From Akkermansiaceae bacterium (GTDB lineage Bacteria; Verrucomicrobiota; Verrucomicrobiia; Verrucomicrobiales; Akkermansiaceae): a DNA stretch of 7,572 bases. The stretch covers positions 1 to 7,572 of the forward strand of contig JABHEX010000226.1 in assembly GCA_018676385.1 (NCBI GenBank). The letters are read 5' to 3'. Position 1 is the stretch's first letter; each line of letters begins with the position of its first letter. A program made the translations under genes and the position numbers. The notes beneath the pieces were generated by a model. That model ran no database searches, was not told the origin of the DNA, and was given only the letters and a program-made list of their open reading frames with translations. Positions 1-6,302 of this stretch are shown here, piece by piece.

Positions 1-1252
1 CACCATACATCGTGCAATACCCCACCGCGAGTTCACTCTTATTTCCAGTGGTGAGCAACATCCTGTCGGATTTATTGGACAGCGACATCAGTAAAACCCC
101 TCGTATGCGTGCCTGCATGTTTTCCTCAGTCAAGTCTTCAGGAAGATCACCAAAAACAGGACGCATTGCCGATTTTACCGATTCAAAGGCATCACCGATG
201 GGCACCGTATCGCAGGTCATCCCTAAATTTTCGGCTAGTTTGATAGAGTCACCAACTGAGCCATCCGAAGAATACTGACTGGGCATGGTCAAGCCATGAA
301 TATTCTCCGAACCTAGCGCGTCGCACGCAATAGCTGCAGTGAGAGCAGAATCGATTCCTCCACTGAGACCAAGGCATGCTTTGGTAAAGCCACACTTATG
401 AGCATAGTCTCGCAATCCTAACACCAGTGCCTTGTAGCATTCATCCTCTGGGCATGTTTGATCAGGCAGGTTCTGATCCGATCCCTGCTGGCTCACATCA
501 ACCACCAGACATTGCTCATCAAAGGGATTCAGCGCTGCAAGCGGCCTGCCTTCAGCGTCCAGCGCTAGAGAATTACCATCAAAAATTAACTGATCGTTAC
601 CACCAATACAATTGCAGTAAACCAGTGGTTTGGCTGCGGCTTGGGCGACACCAGTAAGCATCTCAAATCGACGCTTTGGCTTACCAATACTGTAGGGCGA
701 TGCACTCAAATTCAAAATCACATCAACCCCATGATCGGCAAGTTCTTTGATCGGGTCACGCTGATAGAGAGGTCGGTGTAAATAATCCTCCGTCCAAATA
801 TCCTCACAGATGGTGATCCCCAAGCGTAGACCGTTCCACTCGATCGGTTTAGAGTTCTCGCCAGGCTCAAAGTAACGGCGCTCATCAAAAACATCATAAG
901 CCGGCAGTAGTGTCTTCCAGATCTTGTGCAGCACCTTACCGTTGTGCAGGAATGCGGCTGCATTACGATAAGGCTTTCCTATCGCATCGGCGGGGCACTC
1001 ATCAACGTATCCCACTATCAATGGTATATCACGAACCTCGTCAGCCAGGTAGTCAAGCGCCTGCAGGCACTTCGGCACAAACTGTGACTTAAATAACAAA
1101 TCACACGGCGGATAGCCCACAAGTGCCATTTCTGGTAAAACCACTATCTCAGCACCATTTTCAATACACTCACGATAAGCCGCAAGAATACGCTTTGCAT
1201 TACCCGGGAAATCCCCAACTACTGAGTTGATCTGTGCAATTCCAATGTGCAT
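1..1252 (-). CDS. nadE: Glutamine-dependent NAD+ synthetase, C-terminus beyond the window
   Basis: Catalyses the last step of NAD+ synthesis in the cytoplasm: it amidates deamido-NAD+ using ATP, with ammonia released from glutamine. The visible 417 residues read without frameshift. Residues 1 to about 260 are a nitrilase-type glutaminase domain with the expected Glu-Lys-Cys triad: E41 in LPEMALVGYPP, K113 in KTLLPAYDVFDERRYF and C149 in ICEDIW. The synthetase domain begins near residue 270, with the ATP-pyrophosphatase P-loop SGGIDS at 297-302 and GNKSE at 403-407, just before the edge. Members of this two-domain type are usually about 540-580 residues, so roughly 130 or more residues lie outside. 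The ATG is the first in frame and gives the usual family N-terminus (MHIGIAQINSVVGDF); no Shine-Dalgarno sequence precedes it. The gene follows the protease gene after 93 nt and may share its transcript. Identification is by several invariant motifs and is firm. Confidence 0.96.
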   Translation of the reverse strand, partial: MHIGIAQINSVVGDFPGNAKRILAAYRECIENGAEIVVLPEMALVGYPPCDLLFKSQFVPKCLQALDYLADEVRDIPLIVGYVDECPADAIGKPYRNAAAFLHNGKVLHKIWKTLLPAYDVFDERRYFEPGENSKPIEWNGLRLGITICEDIWTEDYLHRPLYQRDPIKELADHGVDVILNLSASPYSIGKPKRRFEMLTGVAQAAAKPLVYCNCIGGNDQLIFDGNSLALDAEGRPLAALNPFDEQCLVVDVSQQGSDQNLPDQTCPEDECYKALVLGLRDYAHKCGFTKACLGLSGGIDSALTAAIACDALGSENIHGLTMPSQYSSDGSVGDSIKLAENLGMTCDTVPIGDAFESVKSAMRPVFGDLPEDLTEENMQARIRGVLLMSLSNKSDRMLLTTGNKSELAVGYCTMYG

Positions 1253-1302
1253 GTCGCTATATTTATGTTCTGTATCTCGGGCCTTGAGCCGTAAATTTGG
1301 TT

Positions 1303-1327
1303 CGAAGCTTGAGCTGAGCTCAGTTCG
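1303..1327 (-). repeat. Nested inverted repeat in the nadE leader
   Basis: In the 93-nt gap between the protease stop and the nadE start, the minus strand reads TGAGC-TCA-GCTCA, a perfect 5-bp stem with a 3-nt loop. It is flanked by CGAA and TTCG, which could add an outer 4-bp stem across a small internal loop. The same stretch contains the 10-bp palindrome CTGAGCTCAG (1314-1323). There is no T-run after it on the minus strand, so it is not a standard intrinsic terminator. It could be an operator for a dimeric regulator, an mRNA stabiliser or processing site, or chance. The structure is visible; any function is a guess. Confidence 0.3.
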
Positions 1328-1345
1328 TGTTGTGTGTAATTAAAA

Positions 1346-2122
1346 TTACCATAGCCCATATTTGGCATAGTAAAGAGCGTAAATCCCCATCAGTAGGTTA
1401 GCAACACCGTGCATGATTACGCACGCCATCAAACTACGCGTCCAGACAGCCACGCCATACATAATTGACCCAAAGACAAACGCACCCACATAATCTACCG
1501 GCTGATGCACTAGCACGAATGCCAGTGTCACAACTGCATAAGAAACCCATGCAGGCTTACCGAAGGGCACCGCCCAATAGTCGCGATCAGGATTCAATAG
1601 GAAGCGCATCAAAAATCCACGCCAGAAAATCTCCTCCACCAATGCCACAACCACAACTGCCCGGAAGAAGCGCAATATCAGCGTGGTCCAGTAAACACTC
1701 GGGCTACCCCCAAAAATATCCGATAGATCCTGAGGATTAAAACCGTCATCGCGTGGCATAACTCCAAACCATTTTAACCAACCCTCTTGATCCCCCTCAA
1801 GGCCGAGCACCATGTGTAGATGGGTAGGTAAAAGCCAGAAGCCTATCCCGACCGCACCCATAAGCACCCCAATTAAGACGCCTCGCGGGCTCACTTTAAA
1901 GTTATAGTTTTTACGGAAAAATCGAAGTAAGGCTATGGCTATAAGCGACTGGAGTGGGTATAACCAATGTTCTGGATATCGACGCCACCACGGTGCTAGC
2001 GGATGTTTCCATTCAATTAAATCTCCAACGAACTGCCATGGCAACATGATGACCATAAATGCAACAAGCGGGACAACATGCGCTAGCGTGCGGTCATTTT
2101 TAATCTCAGATAAAGGCCTCAT
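1346..2122 (-). CDS. CPBP family intramembrane metalloprotease (exosortase-associated subgroup likely)
   Basis: A 258-residue hydrophobic protein of the CPBP (CAAX protease and bacteriocin-processing, Abi) family, which cleaves or processes peptides inside the membrane. All three family motifs are present: EEIFWR at 163-168 (EExxxR), FVLVH at 202-206 (FxxxH) and HGVAN at 238-242 (HxxxN), each in or next to a hydrophobic segment. About six to eight membrane segments can be drawn. The C-terminal form NLLMGIYALYYAKYGLW resembles the 'CAAX prenyl protease-related' subgroup described from PEP-CTERM/exosortase genomes; this is from memory and no exosortase is in view. I chose the ATG at 2122, which lies 13 nt after the aminotransferase stop. 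An in-frame ATG at 2188 would add 22 polar residues and overlap the upstream gene by 53 nt. Its substrate is unknown. Confidence 0.87.
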   Translation of the reverse strand: MRPLSEIKNDRTLAHVVPLVAFMVIMLPWQFVGDLIEWKHPLAPWWRRYPEHWLYPLQSLIAIALLRFFRKNYNFKVSPRGVLIGVLMGAVGIGFWLLPTHLHMVLGLEGDQEGWLKWFGVMPRDDGFNPQDLSDIFGGSPSVYWTTLILRFFRAVVVVALVEEIFWRGFLMRFLLNPDRDYWAVPFGKPAWVSYAVVTLAFVLVHQPVDYVGAFVFGSIMYGVAVWTRSLMACVIMHGVANLLMGIYALYYAKYGLW

Positions 2123-2135
2123 GACTGATCGGGCA

Positions 2136-3302
2136 TCAAAGTGTAGCGACAAACCGTTCGATGCGATCCATCGCCGTTTTAAGTTCATCTAGTGACGTTG
2201 CATAACAACAACGCAGGAAACCCTCTCCTGCTTGACCAAACGCATCACCTGGAACAGCAGCAACATCTTCAGCTTCAAGTAAGCGCATGGCAAACTCCTG
2301 ACTACTTAATCCAAATTTACGAATATCAGGGAAAACATAAAACGCCCCACCCGGCGAGTGGCATTCGATTCCGATTTCATTTAGCCTACCGACTACAAAA
2401 TCTCGGCGCTGATGGTAACTTTCGCGCATTTCCAGCATGGCCGCTTCACCATTTTCCAGAGCTTCAAGCGCTGCTGCTTGACTAGTCATGGGCGCACACA
2501 GCATTGCATATTGATGTATTTTCATCATGGCTTCGATGAGTGGCGCGGGCGCACACGCATATCCGAGTCGAAATCCTGTCATCGCAAAAGCTTTGGAGAA
2601 ACCGTGCAATAGTATCGTACGTTCTCTCATACCCGGCATAGTAGCAATCGAGACATGCTCGTCCTCTCCGTAGCACAGCTCACAATAGATTTCATCACTG
2701 AGCACGATAAGGTCGTTTTTGACACAAAGCTGTGCAATCTTCTCGAGTTCATCCACTGGCATTACAGCACCCGTTGGATTTGTGGGGAAATTCAGCATTA
2801 ACACGCGTGTTTGCGGAGTGATTGCCGCCTCGAGCATATCTGCCCTGAGCGCAAAGTTGTCTTCTTTCTTCGTAGGCACCTCGACCGGAACACCGTAAGC
2901 TAGCGCAATACTTGGAAGATAAGAAACGTAGCATGGTGTGTGAAAAACAACCTCCTCCCCTGGGTTAATCAATGCTCGTAACGCGAGGTCTATGGCCTCT
3001 GAAACTCCCACGGTGACGAGGATTTCGGAATCAGCACTGTAGTTCACTTTAAAGAAATCATCAACATATCTGCTGATCGCTTTCCGCAGTGATAACAATC
3101 CAAGATTTGAAGTGTAGCTAGTGAATCCTTTCTCGAGAGAATAGATCGCTGCCTCACGAATGTGCCATGGTGTCGCAAAATCAGGTTCTCCAACACCGAG
3201 CGATATCACATCATCGCGCCCCTGTACGAGCTCAAAAAAGTCGCGGATACCCGATCGTGGGATACCAGCAACCTGCTTCGAAATTTTTTTCGAGTAGTCC
3301 AT
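2136..3302 (-). CDS. PLP-dependent class I/II aminotransferase (alanine/aspartate type)
   Basis: A 388-residue fold-type I aminotransferase that moves an amino group between an amino acid and a 2-oxo acid in the cytoplasm. Visible landmarks are GEPDF at 38-42, NFPTNPTG at 171-178 with the PLP-contacting N175, SDEIY at 202-206 (D203 to the pyridine nitrogen, Y206 to the PLP oxygen), SKAFAMTGFRLGY at 236-248 with the Schiff-base K237, and R364 in FLRCCYA for the substrate carboxylate. Length and motifs fit the subgroup that includes bacterial and archaeal AspB, AlaT and PatA-like enzymes. Sequence alone does not fix the amino donor. It starts 19 nt after the stop of an Lrp/AsnC regulator, an arrangement like alaR-alaT of B. 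subtilis, which makes alanine transamination the leading guess. The start gives a normal N-terminus (MDYSKKISKQVAGIPRSGIR); no Shine-Dalgarno sequence is seen. Confidence 0.94.
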   Translation of the reverse strand: MDYSKKISKQVAGIPRSGIRDFFELVQGRDDVISLGVGEPDFATPWHIREAAIYSLEKGFTSYTSNLGLLSLRKAISRYVDDFFKVNYSADSEILVTVGVSEAIDLALRALINPGEEVVFHTPCYVSYLPSIALAYGVPVEVPTKKEDNFALRADMLEAAITPQTRVLMLNFPTNPTGAVMPVDELEKIAQLCVKNDLIVLSDEIYCELCYGEDEHVSIATMPGMRERTILLHGFSKAFAMTGFRLGYACAPAPLIEAMMKIHQYAMLCAPMTSQAAALEALENGEAAMLEMRESYHQRRDFVVGRLNEIGIECHSPGGAFYVFPDIRKFGLSSQEFAMRLLEAEDVAAVPGDAFGQAGEGFLRCCYATSLDELKTAMDRIERFVATL

Positions 3303-3321
3303 TAGCGTTAATTGGAATTGA

Positions 3322-3804
3322 CTAAGGCGTCACTGGCAACCTGCCTTCAGGCTCTTCGGTTTCAAAGATGAAGCCGTTTTCTTTATAGGCTTTCAATCGG
3401 AAATGCGTAGCTGTTGAGAGAACTCCATCAAGGGTACTGAGCTTTTCTGATACAAACTGAGCGACATCACGCAAACCTTGGCCTTCGACGACAACCATCA
3501 GATCATACCCTCCACTGGTAAGGTAACATGATGATACCTGGTCAAAACGAGCAATGCGCATGGCCAAGCGATCAAACCCCCCACCTCGTTCAGGAGTTAG
3601 TTTTACTTCAATAAATGCAGCCACGCCCATCTCACCGGCTTTTTCGTCATCAATCACCGCTTGATAACCAAGGATCGTACCATCCCCCTCCCACTGAGAG
3701 ATTTGGTCATTTACAGCATCCACCTGAAGGCTCAGCGCCTCGGCCAACTCTGCATTACTGAACCGAGCCTTGGATTTTAGAAGTTTAAGTAATGGGTCTT
3801 TCAT
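3322..3804 (-). CDS. Lrp/AsnC family transcriptional regulator
   Basis: A 160-residue DNA-binding regulator that senses amino acids. Residues 1-50 form the winged helix-turn-helix (ARFSNAELAEALSLQVDAVNDQISQWEGDG, given here as positions 13-42 with key residues N17, A21, L24 and V32). Residues about 62-142 are the RAM ligand-binding domain (AAFIEVKLTP, then SGGYDLMVVVEG at 97-108, where the Gly-Tyr-Asp motif sits at the effector pocket). Family members are usually 140-165 residues and assemble as dimers to octamers. The gene sits 21 nt after the phosphofructokinase stop and 19 nt before the aminotransferase, so the likely targets are that aminotransferase and its own operon. The effector cannot be read from the sequence; alanine or another small amino acid would suit the context. 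The N-terminus is slightly short compared with E. coli Lrp, but the HTH is complete. Confidence 0.93.
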   Translation of the reverse strand: MKDPLLKLLKSKARFSNAELAEALSLQVDAVNDQISQWEGDGTILGYQAVIDDEKAGEMGVAAFIEVKLTPERGGGFDRLAMRIARFDQVSSCYLTSGGYDLMVVVEGQGLRDVAQFVSEKLSTLDGVLSTATHFRLKAYKENGFIFETEEPEGRLPVTP

Positions 3805-3825
3805 TTAAGTATTTGGTTTTAAAAA

Positions 3826-4905
3826 TTATCGGTCGCCCATGCATATACCCAGAGCGCGTGCGGTATCCACCATTTCCCCATCGGGATTCACCAAGCGTAG
3901 CTGGTGCACAGCCTCTTCGATAGGCACTGAGTCTACATGATAAGCTTGATAACTAACCATGCGACCATACTCGCCTGTCTCGATCATTTTCACTGCCTTG
4001 ACTCCGAAACGTGCCCCGAGTATTCGGTCTATTGCCGTTGGCGAGCCTCCACGCTGAAGGTGCCCTAGCACACAAGACCGCGTGTCTTTACCTGTCATCT
4101 TCTCAAGGTGGTGTGCCACAACCTGCCCAACACCACCCAAGGTAACCTCACTGGCAGAACCCTCACCCTTGGTAATTAATTCGCCCCCGCTAATTCTAGC
4201 GCCTTCTGCTACCACGACTAACGTACTGCGTTGACCATCAATTTCACGCTGTTTGATGAAATCGGCCACTTTTTCTAGATCAAAGTCGATCTCCGGAAGT
4301 AAAATGACATGAGCACCACCACCGATGCCACCCCAAAGAGCAATCCATCCGGCGTGCCGTCCCATCACCTCAAGCACCATGACCCGCTTGTGGCTTTGCC
4401 CCGTCGTCTGAAGCCGGTCGAGCCCATCTACTACTGAGGTTACAGCACTGTCAAAGCCGAAGCTCATTGCTGTGGCTTGGAGGTCGTTATCAATCGTTTT
4501 TGGAACACCCACGACATTAAACCCCTCTTGATTCATTTGCAGTGCAGTTGTTAGCGACCCGTCACCGCCAATTACAACCAATGCCTCTATCCCCAGCAAA
4601 TCCATATTATCACGTGCCTTGGACATGATTTCTTCGGGGATTTTGGCGACATCCCCCTCTCCAATCTTTGCAGCGAAATGCCCCTTATTGGTAGTTCCTA
4701 AAATAGTGCCACCCAATTTACCGATACCAGTGGTATCGTCCGGTGTTAGTTTAAGGTAGTCACCTCCCTCTGGAAGCAAGCCCTCAAAACCATCAATAAA
4801 TCCATACACTTCCCAACCAAGTTTATCAGCGGCACCAACAACACCGTTAATCACTGCATTCAATCCTGGGCAGTCGCCCCCGCTATTTAGTACTCCTATT
4901 TTCAT
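3826..4905 (-). CDS. pfkA: 6-phosphofructokinase (group III-like, Gly/Lys signature)
   Basis: Phosphorylates fructose 6-phosphate to fructose 1,6-bisphosphate, the committed step of glycolysis, in the cytoplasm. The 359 residues contain the nucleotide/phosphate loop NSGGDCPGLNA at 7-17, GGDGS at 113-117, PKTIDND at 135-141 with catalytic base D139, MGRHAGW at 181-187 for the sugar phosphate, PE at 204-205, and HLQRGGSPT at 282-290. G116 (E. coli position 104) favours ATP as phosphate donor, whereas K136 (E. coli position 124) is the residue typical of pyrophosphate-using enzymes. The pair G104 plus K124 is known in the mixed group III clade, some members of which were shown to use ATP. ATP use is therefore my prediction. 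At 359 residues it is longer than the 320-residue E. coli PfkA, as group III enzymes are. The start is 15 nt after the upstream stop; a weak AAGGA lies 12 nt before the ATG. Confidence 0.96.
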   Translation of the reverse strand: MKIGVLNSGGDCPGLNAVINGVVGAADKLGWEVYGFIDGFEGLLPEGGDYLKLTPDDTTGIGKLGGTILGTTNKGHFAAKIGEGDVAKIPEEIMSKARDNMDLLGIEALVVIGGDGSLTTALQMNQEGFNVVGVPKTIDNDLQATAMSFGFDSAVTSVVDGLDRLQTTGQSHKRVMVLEVMGRHAGWIALWGGIGGGAHVILLPEIDFDLEKVADFIKQREIDGQRSTLVVVAEGARISGGELITKGEGSASEVTLGGVGQVVAHHLEKMTGKDTRSCVLGHLQRGGSPTAIDRILGARFGVKAVKMIETGEYGRMVSYQAYHVDSVPIEEAVHQLRLVNPDGEMVDTARALGICMGDR

Positions 4906-4920
4906 AAAAATTATCAGTCC

Positions 4921-5871
4921 TTATCTGATTTTTGGAACAACAATGAGTTTACTGCTCTGTGCGTTTTGTTGGTAACCCGATGCTGCCCAACTATCATACA
5001 TCGGCCATGCTTGAGAAATGAGTTGCTTACTGCGTGCAGCAAAATCATTACTGCCGAGTACCACCACGATAAGATCACGGTAGCGGATCTGCGCCCGATC
5101 ATCGGACAATTTTTTCACCAGTGGGGACCGGTGTGCATTCACCGCGAGACATTGTCCCGCGGATACTGATGATCCACTTTTGATGCCATTAATTCCAAAC
5201 ACACCGAGTAGTGGGTTTCCATTTGTCACCTTGAAAGCGAGTTTACGCCCACCTGCCTTATTGACATAAATATTGCGCGACTTCTGCTTCACATAAAATG
5301 CAAAACCAGTGTCGCGCATTACGTGCACACAAAGTCGTGCTATATCTGATGCTGTAGAATAACTTTTCCTTCCGACATGATTCAGGCCGTGTGAATTACC
5401 AAAGCGTGTCCTACGCATACCCAACGCCTTAGCAAGGTAGTTCATTTCTGCTACAAATATTTTTTGCGGATCCCCCGTTTGACGCCTGTGAGCTAGTATA
5501 GCACGACCTACATGATCAGCGAGAGTATGAGCCGCGATATTATCAGAACCCATCAATGCTGAGTAGATAGCATCACGAAGCGTAACTCGATCACCCGGGC
5601 GTAGCCCCATGGGGTTGGAGCTTTGGAATGCGAAGGCGCTCTGGGGGACAAATGCTTGGCTGGCCAAGCTAGTTTGTGAGGCATCAGCCCAATCAAGGAC
5701 TACCTTAGCAGTAGCTATCATAGTCAAGCTGGCTACAGGTCGTTTTTGCTCTGGCTTTGCCGCCAGAAGCACCTTCCCTGTGTGCGCCTCCATTGCGATG
5801 TAGCTTTCGCTCGAAAAAAGCACGGATGCTGACATCGATAGTATTAGGCTGCATGTGACTATAATTTTCAT
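4921..5871 (-). CDS. S11-family D-alanyl-D-alanine carboxypeptidase homologue, SxxK lysine replaced by Met
   Basis: Low-molecular-weight penicillin-binding protein homologue (PBP5/DacF type), which trims the terminal D-Ala of peptidoglycan stem peptides in the periplasm. From the ATG at 5871 it has 316 residues. MK followed by a hydrophobic core (residues 3-19) makes a good signal peptide, and SYIAMEAHTGKVL is the usual start of the domain. The second motif SDN (109-111) and third motif KSG (231-233, for KTG) are present. The first motif reads ASLTM (S48 with M51), where active enzymes have SxxK; the codon is ATG at 5721-5719. Without that lysine the protein should be inactive or much weakened, so it may be a pseudoenzyme, or there is a base error (AAG would restore it). 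There is no PBP5-like C-terminal anchor domain. In-frame ATGs at 5907, 5916, 5934 and 6000 would extend it by 12-43 residues; 5871 gives the cleanest signal peptide. Confidence 0.85.
   Translation of the reverse strand: MKIIVTCSLILSMSASVLFSSESYIAMEAHTGKVLLAAKPEQKRPVASLTMIATAKVVLDWADASQTSLASQAFVPQSAFAFQSSNPMGLRPGDRVTLRDAIYSALMGSDNIAAHTLADHVGRAILAHRRQTGDPQKIFVAEMNYLAKALGMRRTRFGNSHGLNHVGRKSYSTASDIARLCVHVMRDTGFAFYVKQKSRNIYVNKAGGRKLAFKVTNGNPLLGVFGINGIKSGSSVSAGQCLAVNAHRSPLVKKLSDDRAQIRYRDLIVVVLGSNDFAARSKQLISQAWPMYDSWAASGYQQNAQSSKLIVVPKIR
5719..5730 (-). other. Altered SxxK active-site motif (S-L-T-M)
   Basis: These four codons encode Ser-Leu-Thr-Met in the setting RPVAS-LTM-IATA. The nucleophilic serine is kept, but the general-base lysine three residues on is methionine. 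In the S11 family this lysine is essentially invariant (K47 of E. coli PBP5). One A-to-T change from AAG accounts for it. The next lysine, in TAKV, lies eight residues after the serine and does not fit the motif spacing. Confidence 0.8.
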
Positions 5872-6302
5872 CAAGGACAGGATCAATGAGGTGAGAGGCT
5901 TGAACATTAGCGACATCTTCCCGTCTGACAACATCAGATTGAGACAACCTCTTATTACATCCTTGTCATTTGCCCTATCTTGGATAGTTTTCGTCCGCAC
6001 GCATGCTTTTCCGATGCAATTATTGCTGAAATATCACCCCAGTCAGAGCAGCCGCATTTCACAGATGCGGGCAGACAGCTGGGGACACCGCCCATTCGTG
6101 GGTATTCAGTCCAGACCAAAATCGGTCCATCAGGGAACGCCCGTGCCTCATATTTGCACACAACAGCAAGTGATCGCCTTGGGTCGGAATAATGCCCGCC
6201 CTGCTCCAAGCTTCGCATCCGTCTACAGGATGCCAGATATCGCGCCCAGAGTGACAGCCACTTCCAGCGTGTGCTACCAACAACCATCAACGACTTATTA
6301 CC
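5872..6302. other. Divergent intergenic region with several hairpins
   Basis: This 431-nt gap separates the minus-strand operon from the plus-strand RNA-binding protein gene. Open frames on both strands cross it but look like no protein family and continue antisense or out of frame into the neighbours, so I read it as non-coding. It contains CCGCAT/ATGCGG with a 7-nt loop (6052-6070), CCCA-TTCG-TGGG (6091-6102), GCATCC/GGATGC with a 7-nt loop (6215-6233) and GCAAT-T-ATTGC (6016-6026). Two longer pairings are possible: GAGCAG (6046-6051) with CTGCTC (6201-6206), and GCGGGC (6067-6072) with GCCCGC (6194-6199). A weak plus-strand promoter may lie at 5963-5990 (TTGTCA, 16 nt, TAGTTT), which would give a leader of about 300 nt. 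No SRP, tmRNA, RNase P or tRNA signature was seen. Confidence 0.5.
5904..5931 (-). promoter_or_regulatory. Possible sigma-70-type promoter of the minus-strand operon
   Basis: On the minus strand, TTGTCA (5931-5926, five of six matches to the -35 consensus) is followed after 16 nt by TAATGT (5909-5904, a weak -10 that keeps TA...T). Transcription would begin near 5898 and leave about 27 nt before the ATG at 5871. If it is real, the longer starts of the carboxypeptidase homologue at 5907 and above are excluded. The -10 match is poor, so confidence is low. Confidence 0.22.

Noticed and set aside
12..1092. Plus-strand frames opposite nadE
   Set aside because: They are antisense to a continuous minus-strand frame with full NAD synthetase motifs.
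1299..1315. GGTTCGAA resembling a tRNA T-loop
   Set aside because: No acceptor, D or anticodon arm can be built around it on either strand within the 93-nt gap.
4498..4560. Calling the phosphofructokinase pyrophosphate-dependent
   Set aside because: K136 alone is not enough; GGDGS has Gly rather than the Asp that blocks ATP in typical PPi enzymes.
6046..6206. Assignment of the hairpin region to 6S RNA or SRP RNA
   Set aside because: The span and long-range pairs are suggestive of a rod, but no conserved sequence of these families is visible, so no name is justified.
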